NCBI GenBank assembly: GCA_016844945.1
Contig: JAERTJ010000198.1
Span: 19,884 to 83,883, forward strand
Direction of reading: 5' to 3'
Origin: Fidelibacterota bacterium
GTDB lineage: Bacteria > Fidelibacterota > UBA8477 > JABMPR01
Length of the DNA: 64,000 nt
In this document: one piece after another, positions 9,421-18,546 of the stretch
Position numbering within the stretch: the stretch's first letter is position 1
How the letters are laid out: each line of letters opens with the position of its first letter
The notes under the pieces: model-generated
The model's input: the letters and a program-made list of their open reading frames with translations, nothing else
The model's database searches: none
Told to the model about the DNA's origin: nothing
Translations under genes and position numbers: made by a program

Positions 9421-10938
9421 ATGAATCGAATTACAATTAAAGCCGTTCTGGGAATTATTTTCGGGACGGCTTTGTTGGTTTTGGCCAGCTGTGAAAAACA
9501 ACCTGATGTTGCAGGTGAAGTGTTGGCCATGGTTGGGGATCGAGTGATTACCAAAGAGGACTTTTTAAGACGAGCAGAATATACACTACGTCCTGCTTAC
9601 TGCAGTGGTGATGGATATATCCACCGCAAAATTGTTTTAAACAGTCTCATCTCAGAAAAACTTTTATCCCTGGAAACACCTGATTCACCCTTACGTTCAG
9701 AAGCTGATTTTCAAGCCTATATCCAGGGTCGCCAGGAACAGTCCATGCGACAATGGCTTTTCAAACAACAGGCTTATGACAAAGTTGAGATCGATAGCGC
9801 CAGTCTCATTGAAGCCTATCAGCTCGCCAACAGAACCTACAATTTACAGTTTATCACGCTTCCAGACTCAAATGCTGCCCATGCCTGGCAATCTGCTATA
9901 AATGATGGATACGACTTTCTGGGTGTGGCAACTGCTCTCACAGGGACTGATAGCGTTCCCGCTCGCCCCATGACCTGGTTTGATCGTGAGGACGAACATA
10001 TTCATACTGCCCTCTTCAATAATCAGATCAGGAAGGGTGATGTTGTTGGACCGCTTCCTGCAGGGGAGGGACAATATATTGTCATGAGAGTCAACGGATG
10101 GACGAGCACACCTGCCATCACTGATACAGATATGAGTCAACAATGGGAGGATGTTCATACCCGTCTGGTCGAAATCAATGCTGATGCGCGTTATTTAAAC
10201 TATGTAGCCTCTATCATGGCCGGCAAAGAGATGCATATGAACAAACCTGTCTTCAAATCTTATTCCCTCAAAGCAGCGGAAGAGTATTTGCAATCTGCTG
10301 AAGACAAAAAAAAGCTCCTCAATCAAGCCGTCTGGAATGAAGAGGAACAAATATTTACTGCGGAACTAGGTGATTTACCAGGTGGGATTCCCGGAGACGC
10401 CGTACTGTTTGATGTGGATGGTGACTCGTGGACTGTGGACCGATTTGAAAAATACTTAAAAAAACATCCACTTGTATTCAGGAAAAAAAACATGACTTAC
10501 AAAGAATTTCCTGAACAGCTCAAATTTGCCATAGCTGACCTGGTGAGAGATCATTTCTTAACTCAGAAAGCATATGATCTTGAATATGATAAAGTCGCCA
10601 ATATTCGCCAGGCAACCCAGGTCTGGGAAGATCACTATATCAGCCGTCATGCGCGGAATAGTTACCTGAGAACTGCCATGAGTGCTGTTTCAGACTCCTT
10701 GAATCTGGATGAGGTTGGTATATTGGAGCGATTTATGGATCCGCTCATCGATTCCTTACAGGCTAAGTATTCAGATCAAATTTTTATCGATACAGATCTA
10801 TTTGAATCATTAGAGTTGAGTAATGTCCCCATGATGGTCAGCACTCGCAATGTTCCCTTTCCTCTAGCAGTTCCTGGCTTTCCTCGACTGACAACTGATA
10901 ATAAATTGAATTATGGTCAAAAACAGGCGATGAACTAG
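9421..10938 (+). CDS. PpiC/SurA-type peptidyl-prolyl isomerase lipoprotein
   Basis: The 505-residue protein has a lipoprotein signal with lipobox LASC (Cys24). A SurA N-terminal-like helix follows (VGDRVITKEDFLRRAEYTLR, from ~38), then a parvulin-like domain (FITLPDS to YIVMRVNGW, about 145-230) and a long helical C-terminal half with a second ...VDGDSWTVDRFEKYLKKHP segment typical of SurA/PrsA-like foldases. The family assists folding of exported and outer-membrane proteins. It starts 3 bases after the PorV-like gene and ends 2 bases before a GH16 gene, so it is probably a dedicated periplasmic chaperone for the barrel or the secreted glycanases of this operon. Parvulin activity is not certain because the domain is divergent. 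Confidence 0.75.
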   Translation: MNRITIKAVLGIIFGTALLVLASCEKQPDVAGEVLAMVGDRVITKEDFLRRAEYTLRPAYCSGDGYIHRKIVLNSLISEKLLSLETPDSPLRSEADFQAYIQGRQEQSMRQWLFKQQAYDKVEIDSASLIEAYQLANRTYNLQFITLPDSNAAHAWQSAINDGYDFLGVATALTGTDSVPARPMTWFDREDEHIHTALFNNQIRKGDVVGPLPAGEGQYIVMRVNGWTSTPAITDTDMSQQWEDVHTRLVEINADARYLNYVASIMAGKEMHMNKPVFKSYSLKAAEEYLQSAEDKKKLLNQAVWNEEEQIFTAELGDLPGGIPGDAVLFDVDGDSWTVDRFEKYLKKHPLVFRKKNMTYKEFPEQLKFAIADLVRDHFLTQKAYDLEYDKVANIRQATQVWEDHYISRHARNSYLRTAMSAVSDSLNLDEVGILERFMDPLIDSLQAKYSDQIFIDTDLFESLELSNVPMMVSTRNVPFPLAVPGFPRLTTDNKLNYGQKQAMN

Positions 10939-10940
10939 AT

Positions 10941-12752
10941 ATGCTGAGACGTATTTACTTCCTGATTATTGTGTGTGGATTGTCTGTGATTCACGGCCAA
11001 CCCTATCGCGGAGCAGAGTTACGTACCCATGAGTATTTTCAGTATGGACGGTTTGAAACCCGGTTGAAATCCCCACAGGGTGAGGGCTTTTTAGCCAGTT
11101 TCTTTACATATAATGATTCATTTCCTGCAACGGACTGGTGTGAAATTGATTTTGAGATTCTGGGCCGCTGGTCAGACAATGTTGATGTAAACATCATCGA
11201 TGAAAATGGCTCTCATCTAAGACAACATCCATTAAGTTTTAACCCACACATTGGGTTTCACACCTATGCCATGGAATGGACCCCTGAGTATGTCGCCTGG
11301 TTTGTTGATGGTGAAGAGTTTTACCGACAATCCGGGGGGCACATCACTCACCTCTCAGAACCAACAAAATTGATGATGAATATCTGGACGCCTGCCTATG
11401 AAGATTGGGTGGGGTTTATCGATGAACGGACACTGCCTAGATTTGCATACTATGACTGGGCCTCCTATGCGGCTTACACACCCGGTTCAGGCTCGGTGGG
11501 TACGGATTCAGATTTTACCCTGGTGTGGGTGGATGATTTTGAGACCTATAATGATACAATTTGGGAAAAGAGTGATAACCACGGCTGGAATGGAAATAAT
11601 TCACTTCTGGTTGAGGAGAATATTGTTTATCAGGATGGCATGATGATTCTCTGTTTGACCCTGCCTGGTGAAGAGGGGTATGGGGATGATACAGCACCCA
11701 AGATGCTCTGGGCACGAGCCATCAATCCTGACTCAGTCGTTGTGAGGTTCAGCGAAGAATTGGATCCTGAGATTGCCAGTCTCAGTACCACCTATACCAT
11801 TCCAAACTATCCGATTTTGTCCACCATTTTGCATGAAGATCAACGCACGGTGAGTCTCACTCTCGAGGATCTAGATATCAACGGCAGCGCCACAGTGTAC
11901 GCCCAGGGATTGAAAGACCAGTCTCCAGCAGGCAATACACAGGCTGTGACATTTGTTCCTATTACCCTGCCAGCACCTCTTGAATTGCCCATACGGATCA
12001 ATTGCGCAGGAGATTCTGCCCAAGGTTTTCTTAAAGATCAATGGTGGTCCCACGATGTTGAGTATGGTCATGAAGGTGGTAATTATCAGACGGCTCACGA
12101 CTACCCCGAATTTGATGGAACAGAACTGGATACCGTCATGGCTACCTCTCTCAATCGATATTCACGGTACCATATCAGACTGAAACCTGGAACCTTCGAT
12201 ATTCAACTTCACTTCGCAGAACAAGGGTATCATGCAGTTGGAGAGCGTGTGTTTGAGCTTTTTGTTGAGGATTCGCTAATTGAGGCGGAGTTGGATGTTT
12301 TTGACCATGTGGGCAACTCAGGTGTTTATACCATTACCCTTTCTGGTTGGGATATAACCGATGGCTCCCTGGACATTCTGGGTGCTGCGCTCATCTATGG
12401 TGCAGGATACGCCTATGCTGGTCCCTTGCTTAATGCTATAGAGATTGACGGTTCTTACTGGGTTGGCGTAAGGGCTACCCAAAATCCACTGGATTATGAG
12501 TTGTCTGGTATCTTTCCCAATCCCTTCAACCCTTCAACACAAATAGAATTCACCGTGCCAGAGATGGCACATGTCAATGTTTCCCTTTTTAATCTTAGGG
12601 GAGCTCAGGTCATGAAGCTAGCCAATAGACCTTTTAATCCTGGCAAACACAGACTGACTCTCCATGGAGCCGAACTCTCCAGCGGTGTCTACTTTGTAAG
12701 GCTCACATCAGGTAATTACCACAAGAGTCACAAAATTTTACTCCTCAAATAA
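10941..12752 (+). CDS. GH16 lichenase (circularly permuted) with malectin-like domain and T9SS tail
   Basis: The 603-residue protein has a signal peptide (to VIHGQ). The catalytic core starts directly at the YRGAELRT strand; EIDFE supplies nucleophile Glu68, Asp70 and acid/base Glu72 (EXDXE lichenase class). The segment that opens classical Bacillus lichenases (WEKSDNHGWNGN...MMILCLT) comes after the core, at about 193-240. That order matches the naturally permuted Fibrobacter succinogenes 1,3-1,4-beta-glucanase. Next come a Big_5-like beta-domain (~255-345), a malectin/CBM57-like domain (RINCAG to YAGPLLNAIEI, ~350-505) and a T9SS tail (GIFPNPFNPST). Predicted activity: endo-hydrolysis of mixed-linkage beta-glucan at the cell surface. 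It lies in the same operon as a second permuted copy. Confidence 0.88.
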   Translation: MLRRIYFLIIVCGLSVIHGQPYRGAELRTHEYFQYGRFETRLKSPQGEGFLASFFTYNDSFPATDWCEIDFEILGRWSDNVDVNIIDENGSHLRQHPLSFNPHIGFHTYAMEWTPEYVAWFVDGEEFYRQSGGHITHLSEPTKLMMNIWTPAYEDWVGFIDERTLPRFAYYDWASYAAYTPGSGSVGTDSDFTLVWVDDFETYNDTIWEKSDNHGWNGNNSLLVEENIVYQDGMMILCLTLPGEEGYGDDTAPKMLWARAINPDSVVVRFSEELDPEIASLSTTYTIPNYPILSTILHEDQRTVSLTLEDLDINGSATVYAQGLKDQSPAGNTQAVTFVPITLPAPLELPIRINCAGDSAQGFLKDQWWSHDVEYGHEGGNYQTAHDYPEFDGTELDTVMATSLNRYSRYHIRLKPGTFDIQLHFAEQGYHAVGERVFELFVEDSLIEAELDVFDHVGNSGVYTITLSGWDITDGSLDILGAALIYGAGYAYAGPLLNAIEIDGSYWVGVRATQNPLDYELSGIFPNPFNPSTQIEFTVPEMAHVNVSLFNLRGAQVMKLANRPFNPGKHRLTLHGAELSSGVYFVRLTSGNYHKSHKILLLK

Positions 12753-12760
12753 GGTATCCC

Positions 12761-13852
12761 ATGCTTCAATTTATAAATCAGTTCAACCGCTACGCTATCA
12801 TTGCGACCATTTTGTTGCTGACAACATCTGGTATGGCAAAAGATTATCGTGGTGCCGAGTACCGGACGATAGAGACTGTCCGCTACGGACGTTTTGAAGC
12901 CCGTATCAAATCCGCACCACATCCGGGGACAGTTTCCAGTCTATTTACATACCATGAATTGGGAAGTGCAGGCGTTGCTGAGTGGAATGAGATCGATATT
13001 GAGTTTTTAGGCCGGTATACCGATCGCTTTCAGGTGAACACCATTACCGATTGGCAAGCCGATTGGGTACAATTTGTTGATCTTGATTATGATCCAGCAT
13101 CTGAGTTTCACGACTATGCCTTTGAATGGACACCCGATTATATCGCCTGGTTTGTTGATGGGGAAGAAGTCAATCGACAGACAGGTCCCCATGTAGGTGA
13201 AATGAACCGCTATCAAAAGATTATGATGAACCTCTGGCCGTCCACGAATTCAGCCTGGGTGGGGAACCTGAATCCTTCCGATCTTCCCATTTATGCCATT
13301 TATGATTGGTTCACTTACTCAGCCTATGTTCCAGGTACAGGCAGTTCAGGAACGGGGAATAACTTTGTCCAGCTGTGGCACGATGACTTCAACTATTGGG
13401 ATGCTTCTCGCTGGCAGAAGGCAACTCATACCTGGGATGGGAACAACTGTGACTTCACCCCTGCAAATGCTGTGTTGACTGGAGGCTTTTTAGTCCTGTG
13501 TCTCACCACACCATCCAATACAGGTTATAGTGGACCACCTTTGTCCATAGATGATCATCCAGAATCTGTTCCTGAGGGTTTTCAACTTTCACCGGCATGG
13601 CCTAATCCATTTAACGATCAAGTCAATTTCTCCATCAACAATCTCAAACCAGGAAGTATACGGATTGATATTATTGATATTCAAGGTGAAGTAAAATATT
13701 CGCAGCTCCGTTCTGATGTATCAAGTGATTATTTAGAATTCAGTTGGGAGGGTAAAGATGATCTGGGGAACGCTTTACCCAGTGGATCATATATCTGTAG
13801 TGTGACTCAAGCCCGGAACCAGCTCAGTCAGAAAATTCTATTATTGAAATGA
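12761..13852 (+). CDS. GH16 lichenase (circularly permuted), T9SS tail
   Basis: The 363-residue paralogue of the preceding enzyme has a signal peptide (to GMAK). The core begins DYRGAEYRT and contains EIDIEFLG with Glu77, Asp79 and Glu81, then FHDYAFEWTPDYIAWFVDG and MMNLW. The displaced N-terminal lichenase strand (DDFNYWDASRWQKATHTWDG, ~210-230, then LVLCLT) is at the C-terminal side, the Fibrobacter-type permutation. A T9SS-like tail (AWPNPFNDQVNFSI) closes it; no extra binding domain is present. Predicted to cut mixed-linkage 1,3-1,4-beta-glucan outside the cell. It starts 8 bases after its paralogue; the next gene overlaps it by 4 bases (ATGA). Tandem duplication followed by domain gain or loss is the likely history. 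Confidence 0.88.
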   Translation: MLQFINQFNRYAIIATILLLTTSGMAKDYRGAEYRTIETVRYGRFEARIKSAPHPGTVSSLFTYHELGSAGVAEWNEIDIEFLGRYTDRFQVNTITDWQADWVQFVDLDYDPASEFHDYAFEWTPDYIAWFVDGEEVNRQTGPHVGEMNRYQKIMMNLWPSTNSAWVGNLNPSDLPIYAIYDWFTYSAYVPGTGSSGTGNNFVQLWHDDFNYWDASRWQKATHTWDGNNCDFTPANAVLTGGFLVLCLTTPSNTGYSGPPLSIDDHPESVPEGFQLSPAWPNPFNDQVNFSINNLKPGSIRIDIIDIQGEVKYSQLRSDVSSDYLEFSWEGKDDLGNALPSGSYICSVTQARNQLSQKILLLK

Positions 13853-14658
13853 CTTTACCCCGATACAGACTACTCCCAACCCTGGTGCTTCTTTTTTGCG
13901 CCGCTTCTATCGTTCAGTGTGAAAAGACAGAGGAGCCGGAACTTCCACTTCCAGAGTCAAGTGATCCAGAGGGATGGGTTCTGAGCTGGGAAGATGAGTT
14001 CGATTCGGATTCTATAAATGCATCGGACTGGATTGTTGCCGATGGACATTGGTCCCATAATGGGGAAGAACAGTATTATGCACCTGATGAGGTCTTCCTC
14101 CATGAAGGGAAATTGAGAATTCGCTCAAGATTTCGCTCATACAGTGGTCTGGATTACACATCCGGTCATATTGAATCCGTTTATTCCCAAAGATATGGTC
14201 GGATAGATATCAGTGCTCGATTACCTGGTACCAAAGGGATGTGGCCAGCACTCTGGTTGTTATCAGTTTTTCGCACCTGGCCACCTGAAATTGACATTAT
14301 TGAATTGCTGGGGAATGATCCCAATACCATCCACATGTCAAATCATTGGGGTCCATTGACTGATGGCAAGTCACCCTGGGAAATCGGTCAAACCCGAACG
14401 CGACATTTCAGCGGACCCGATTTTACAGATGATTTTCATGTCTTTAGCCTGGAGTGGTTTCCAGACAGTCTGAGATGGCTGGTAGACGATACACTTAGGT
14501 TTATGAGCACAGAAGGTATTCCTCATGAACCCATGTACCTGATTATGAATACCGCAGTGGGTGGGGGCTGGCCAGGCTCACCAGACCAGAGTACAATTTT
14601 TCCACAATTCCATGATATAGACTATGTTAGGTTTTATACCCGTGAAACAACAAATTAA
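13849..14658 (+). CDS. GH16 laminarinase-type endo-beta-glucanase lipoprotein
   Basis: The 269-residue protein has a lipoprotein signal with lipobox IVQC (Cys24). The GH16 core has the bulged EXDXXE motif EIDIIE (Glu147, Asp149, Glu152), the class of 1,3-beta-glucanases (laminarinases), unlike the EXDXE lichenases just upstream. Family landmarks visible are WEDEFDSDSINASDW, GRIDISARLPGTKGMWPALWLL, FHVFSLEWFPDSLRWLVDD and the closing IDYVRFY. The fold is in classical, non-permuted order. It is likely tethered to a membrane, cutting 1,3-linked glucan that the surface lichenases leave. It overlaps the upstream gene by 4 bases, and its own last bases overlap the likely GTG start of the GH5 gene, so translation is coupled. 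Confidence 0.9.
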   Translation: MTLPRYRLLPTLVLLFCAASIVQCEKTEEPELPLPESSDPEGWVLSWEDEFDSDSINASDWIVADGHWSHNGEEQYYAPDEVFLHEGKLRIRSRFRSYSGLDYTSGHIESVYSQRYGRIDISARLPGTKGMWPALWLLSVFRTWPPEIDIIELLGNDPNTIHMSNHWGPLTDGKSPWEIGQTRTRHFSGPDFTDDFHVFSLEWFPDSLRWLVDDTLRFMSTEGIPHEPMYLIMNTAVGGGWPGSPDQSTIFPQFHDIDYVRFYTRETTN

Positions 14659-16612
14659 AGCACTTCTACTTATACTGTCCCTGATAATTACTATCCCTGG
14701 TTATGCCTTTGTTCATACTGAAGGTCATAACATAAAGGATGCGAACGGCAATAAAGTGTTATTGCGAGGCATGGGACTGGGAGGATGGTTGGTGCCAGAG
14801 GGTTATATGCTCCATACACCTGGTATGGGATCACCCACCAGTATCCGCGCCCAGGTAGTGGATGTTATTGGTGAAGCCGGCGCCAATGAGTTTTATGCAG
14901 CGTATCACAACAATTATGTAACGCGTGAGGATATAGCTGAGTTAGCTGAGTGGGGCTTTGATCATGTTAGAATGCCCTTTCACTACAATATGTTTTCACC
15001 GGCAATTGGTGTCTGGGATGAATGGGGATTTGAAGTGACCGATTCTCTCATCGCCTGGTGCTCAGATGTGGGTATGCATGTGGTCCTGGATATGCATTGT
15101 GCCCCAGGTGGTCAAAATGGGGGACCCATCAGTGATAGCGATGGTACAGCAAGGCTATGGCTGGAAGACTCCAATCAGGTGCATACCATACAAATCTGGG
15201 AACGAATCGCTCAGCGTTATGTGAATGAACCCTGGGTGGGAGGTTATGACCTATTAAACGAACCCGTCTTGCCCTGGGGCGTAACGCCAGCACAATTTAA
15301 AGAACTGTATCAGAGAATCACCAACGTGATACGTGATGTGGATCGTAATCATATCATTTTCATCGAAGGAAATTGGTACGCAACGGATTTCACCGGGCTG
15401 GTACCCTTTAATGATGATAATATGTCTTATAGTTTTCACAAATACTGGAGTGTGAATACACCACAGACAATCCAGACCTACCTGGATATGCGCCTCGAAA
15501 CTAACAAACCGCTGTGGATGAGTGAAACCGGCGAAAATTCCAATCAATGGTTCCATGACGCTGTCCAATTGTTTGAAGACAATAATGTTGGCTGGTGCTG
15601 GTGGACCACCAAAAAGGTTGATACCATCACCAGTCCCTATTCAGCCCCTCGACCTGCCGGATATCAACAACTCCTGGATTACTGGGCGGGGAATGGACCA
15701 AAACCTAATTCAATTCAAGCCAAAGCAATCCTCATGGAGCTTGCTGATAATCTGCGTACTGAGAATTGCAGGTTTAGTCCTGGTGTTGTGGATTCATGGT
15801 TTAGTCCACTCTTTGACAATACAAATGTTCCTTTCAAGGAGCACACTATTCCTGGCACCATTTTAACGGCAGACTATGATATCGGTGCCCAGGGCGTAGC
15901 ATATTTTGATGAGGTATATGAAACTGTCCATTGGGACAATTATACAGCCTGGAACAGTGGCCACCAGTATCGAAATGATGGCGTGGATCTGGAAATTGGT
16001 AGCTCTGGAATCCCCAGTGTGGGTTTCACGGGTCAGAGTGAATGGATGATCTACACATTTAATGCTGATGTAGGGGGTATCTATGATATGGAGCTTGAAA
16101 TAGCCAGTACAAATTATTCTGGTCAATTTCGACTCTATCTGGATGGAGCCACATTAAAGACTGTGACAGAAACGCCTTCCACGGGCAGTTGGGAAACTTT
16201 TACACCACTCCTGGTTGAGGGCTTAAGTATCCCCGTGGGGCAGCACGAATTGCGCCTGGAAATTTTGGAAGCAGGATTCAATATGCGTGCCATGGAATTT
16301 ACTCTGGATTCTGCGTTTGCAGTTCCAGAAACACCTGAGCCCTTCGATTTGGGTCAGAATTATCCAAATCCATTTAACGGTGGTACAACAATTCCCCTTA
16401 GCATTCTCTCTGAAGACCAGGTAACTGTGGAAATTATTGATTTAATGGGTCGTATTCAAAAAACATTTATTCGTGATCGGTATAGCCTTGAAAACGAATT
16501 AATTTGGAACGGTTCAAATGTTACGGGTGCATTTGTGCCTGCAGGTGTTTATTTATGCCGCGCACGTTCAGGGGAGACGCAGCAAACCAAAAAAATTGTA
16601 TTTATTCCCTGA
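14642..16612 (+). CDS. GH5 family glycoside hydrolase with CBM6-like domain and T9SS tail
   Basis: I choose GTG at 14642 (656 residues), which begins VKQQIKALLL and gives a normal signal peptide; the ATG at 14624 would add six residues within the upstream gene. The GH5 barrel shows LRGMGLGGWLVPEGYM, HVRMPFHYN, acid/base Glu207 in LLNEP and nucleophile Glu295 in WMSETGE. A CBM6-like domain follows (from ILTADYDIGAQGVAYFDE to FNMRAMEFTL, about 400-560) and a T9SS tail (QNYPNPFNGGT). GH5 includes endo- and exo-beta-glucanases; the subfamily cannot be fixed by eye. Context suggests cleavage of beta-glucan at the surface. It is the last gene of the tight run that starts at 2129. Confidence 0.87.
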   Translation: MKQQIKALLLILSLIITIPGYAFVHTEGHNIKDANGNKVLLRGMGLGGWLVPEGYMLHTPGMGSPTSIRAQVVDVIGEAGANEFYAAYHNNYVTREDIAELAEWGFDHVRMPFHYNMFSPAIGVWDEWGFEVTDSLIAWCSDVGMHVVLDMHCAPGGQNGGPISDSDGTARLWLEDSNQVHTIQIWERIAQRYVNEPWVGGYDLLNEPVLPWGVTPAQFKELYQRITNVIRDVDRNHIIFIEGNWYATDFTGLVPFNDDNMSYSFHKYWSVNTPQTIQTYLDMRLETNKPLWMSETGENSNQWFHDAVQLFEDNNVGWCWWTTKKVDTITSPYSAPRPAGYQQLLDYWAGNGPKPNSIQAKAILMELADNLRTENCRFSPGVVDSWFSPLFDNTNVPFKEHTIPGTILTADYDIGAQGVAYFDEVYETVHWDNYTAWNSGHQYRNDGVDLEIGSSGIPSVGFTGQSEWMIYTFNADVGGIYDMELEIASTNYSGQFRLYLDGATLKTVTETPSTGSWETFTPLLVEGLSIPVGQHELRLEILEAGFNMRAMEFTLDSAFAVPETPEPFDLGQNYPNPFNGGTTIPLSILSEDQVTVEIIDLMGRIQKTFIRDRYSLENELIWNGSNVTGAFVPAGVYLCRARSGETQQTKKIVFIP

Positions 16613-16681
16613 TGAACAGATCGTTCTTGAGTAAAAAAACAGTAAAGATTTTTCAATAAATAGCGTCTCAATTGATGGAAG

Positions 16682-17758
16682 GTGAAAACGACAGGTAAGG
16701 ATGATTACAATTCAATGAATGTACGGCACAAAAGATTGACAGCATATGTGGCTCTGGCAGTATTGTTGGTTCTTATCCTGGTATTTGTACCCTTTCCTCA
16801 ACGGAGCTCCTTAAAGGCAGTCGTCACACCCTCTGCCGCCTTTCATGTCCTTTCAAATGGGGGAGGAGCATTTTCAACAGTCCTCATGGACAACTGGCAC
16901 AATAAGACCCTCGCTTCTCAAAATTTTGTTCCGCAGCGAGGCGGAATGGTTCAGTACGCAGGTAGGGGTGATAGTAAAGGTGCTGTTGTATCCGGAGATA
17001 CATTAGCCCACTTCATATCCAGCTCGATTCTTGATAAAATAGCTACTCTGGAGGGAAACATTAGCACCTTACGTGCCTATCTGGAATTTGAACGATCTGG
17101 AGGTCGTGAATCCGAGATAGAAGCTGCCAGACTGCAGCTTGATTATGCGAAAACCAGGTATTCTGAGCAATTAAAGGTTCTTGAAAGGTCAAAAATTCTC
17201 CTGGATCGCAATGTGATTACTCAGCAAGAATATGAAATTGATGCCCGCAAGGAACGTCTAAATGCTATTCGAGTTTCCATCGCAGAGGCTGACCTAGGGT
17301 CAGCATTGACAGGTGCACAGATAAGTAAGCTTGAAGTATTAAGAGCTCAGATTACAGATGAAGAGAATAAGCTTTTTCTGGCGAAACAGCTGCTTGCAGA
17401 TATGACCATCACCAGTCCTATATCCGGCCAGCTATTTTATCCCCTGGATGTAGATTCCCTGATCATGGTGGGCAAGACAGATTCAATGGTCATTGTATTG
17501 CCAATTCAACGCGGTTCACAGAGCAGTATCGAATGGCAATCGAACCTGATATTATCGGGGACTGACTTCGAACTAGAAGTTTCCCCTGACCAGCTCTCTA
17601 TAGACAATCAAATTTTAGGTGCTAGTAATGCTCAATTGGTTTTGGCACGTATCATTGTAGATAATTCAGATAATAAATTGAGTTCAGGACAATTACTTGA
17701 AGCCTCAATTAGTTTTAAATCCCAGAGCCTATTCCAGATTGTTAGGGAAATGTTTTAG
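16682..17758 (+). CDS. HlyD-like membrane-fusion protein
   Basis: The protein is 358 residues from GTG at 16682, or 347 from ATG at 16715, which has AAGG 14 bases upstream; both starts are possible. One N-terminal membrane helix (AYVALAVLLVLILVFV) is followed by a periplasmic part. A long coiled-coil hairpin (about 115-235, rich in Leu/Glu/Lys) and a lipoyl-like strand (LLADMTITSPISGQL) are typical of HlyD/MFP adaptors. No transporter ATPase or permease is beside it; the partners are the VTC-type and DUF4956 genes that follow by 9 and 11 bases. This suggests a different membrane complex from a normal exporter. Its role is unknown. Confidence 0.7.
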   Translation: MKTTGKDDYNSMNVRHKRLTAYVALAVLLVLILVFVPFPQRSSLKAVVTPSAAFHVLSNGGGAFSTVLMDNWHNKTLASQNFVPQRGGMVQYAGRGDSKGAVVSGDTLAHFISSSILDKIATLEGNISTLRAYLEFERSGGRESEIEAARLQLDYAKTRYSEQLKVLERSKILLDRNVITQQEYEIDARKERLNAIRVSIAEADLGSALTGAQISKLEVLRAQITDEENKLFLAKQLLADMTITSPISGQLFYPLDVDSLIMVGKTDSMVIVLPIQRGSQSSIEWQSNLILSGTDFELEVSPDQLSIDNQILGASNAQLVLARIIVDNSDNKLSSGQLLEASISFKSQSLFQIVREMF

Positions 17759-17767
17759 AGTTTCTAT

Positions 17768-18535
17768 ATGCCTGGTCGCCATGAAGATAAATACTTGATC
17801 CCCATGTCCTCCCTGAATGATATTCGTGCGGCAATATTGCCTTATGCAATTCCAGATAATCATCGTGCATTGCAGGTTTCAAACATTTATGAAATCAGAT
17901 CGATCTATTTTGATACCTTCGAATTGAAAGATTACTACGAGAAACATGCCGGCTTACAAATGCGTAAAAAATTACGCATGCGTGGTTACAACCAGTACAG
18001 CAACGACAGTGAGGTATTCCTGGAGATCAAATGGAAGAACAATATGGCTATCTCCAAAGATCGAACGCCTCTCAAGTACAAGGATGCGGCAGCTCTCATG
18101 GCAGGCGGTGACCTTGATAAATTCTTTCCCTATCGCAAGGACTTCCCTCATGCCAGGGAAAAGGCCAGTAAATTTTTATTCTACCTGAAGCGTAGTTCAC
18201 GTGTTCCGGTGAATCTGGTGACTTACACGAGAGAAGCATTTATCGGAAAATTTAATCATTCTGACAGGATCACCTTCGATTCAAATATCAGATCCATGAT
18301 GTATCCAGGGTTAGATGACCTCTATGAGGAGCATCGTCTTAAGACCTTTCTTGACCGTGAATTCGTTTTGGAATACAAATCTGAAAATCCAGTTCCACCA
18401 TGGTTTAAGCACATCATCAGAAAATTCAATCTCAGAAAGCAAGCCTATTCAAAGTATGTGAGGGGCCTTGATGCTCACTATCGTCATATTGGCGACTGCG
18501 GTAAAGCAGAAATTGTTGCTATGAGTCATTTTTAG
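17768..18535 (+). CDS. VTC-domain (polyphosphate polymerase-like) protein
   Basis: The 255-residue protein matches the VTC catalytic fold, a triphosphate-tunnel beta-barrel. The visible tunnel-residue pattern is HEDKY (Glu6, Lys8), KLRMRGY (Arg70, Arg72), EIKWK (Glu86, Lys88), YTREAF (Arg155), TFD (Asp171), LEYKS (Glu202, Lys204) and SKYV (Lys229). In eukaryotic Vtc4 the domain makes polyphosphate from ATP; bacterial homologues are usually encoded next to DUF4956 membrane proteins, as here (next gene 11 bases on). All key charged residues appear intact, so nucleotide or polyphosphate chemistry is plausible. The actual substrate in bacteria of this type is not established. No CotH kinase gene, a frequent third partner, is present. 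Confidence 0.82.
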   Translation: MPGRHEDKYLIPMSSLNDIRAAILPYAIPDNHRALQVSNIYEIRSIYFDTFELKDYYEKHAGLQMRKKLRMRGYNQYSNDSEVFLEIKWKNNMAISKDRTPLKYKDAAALMAGGDLDKFFPYRKDFPHAREKASKFLFYLKRSSRVPVNLVTYTREAFIGKFNHSDRITFDSNIRSMMYPGLDDLYEEHRLKTFLDREFVLEYKSENPVPPWFKHIIRKFNLRKQAYSKYVRGLDAHYRHIGDCGKAEIVAMSHF

Positions 18536-18546
18536 AAAGAAAGCAG

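Noticed and set aside
14624..14642. ATG at 14624 as start of the GH5 gene
   Set aside because: It adds six residues before the signal peptide and deepens the overlap; GTG at 14642 has TTAGG about 10 bases upstream and gives a normal export signal.
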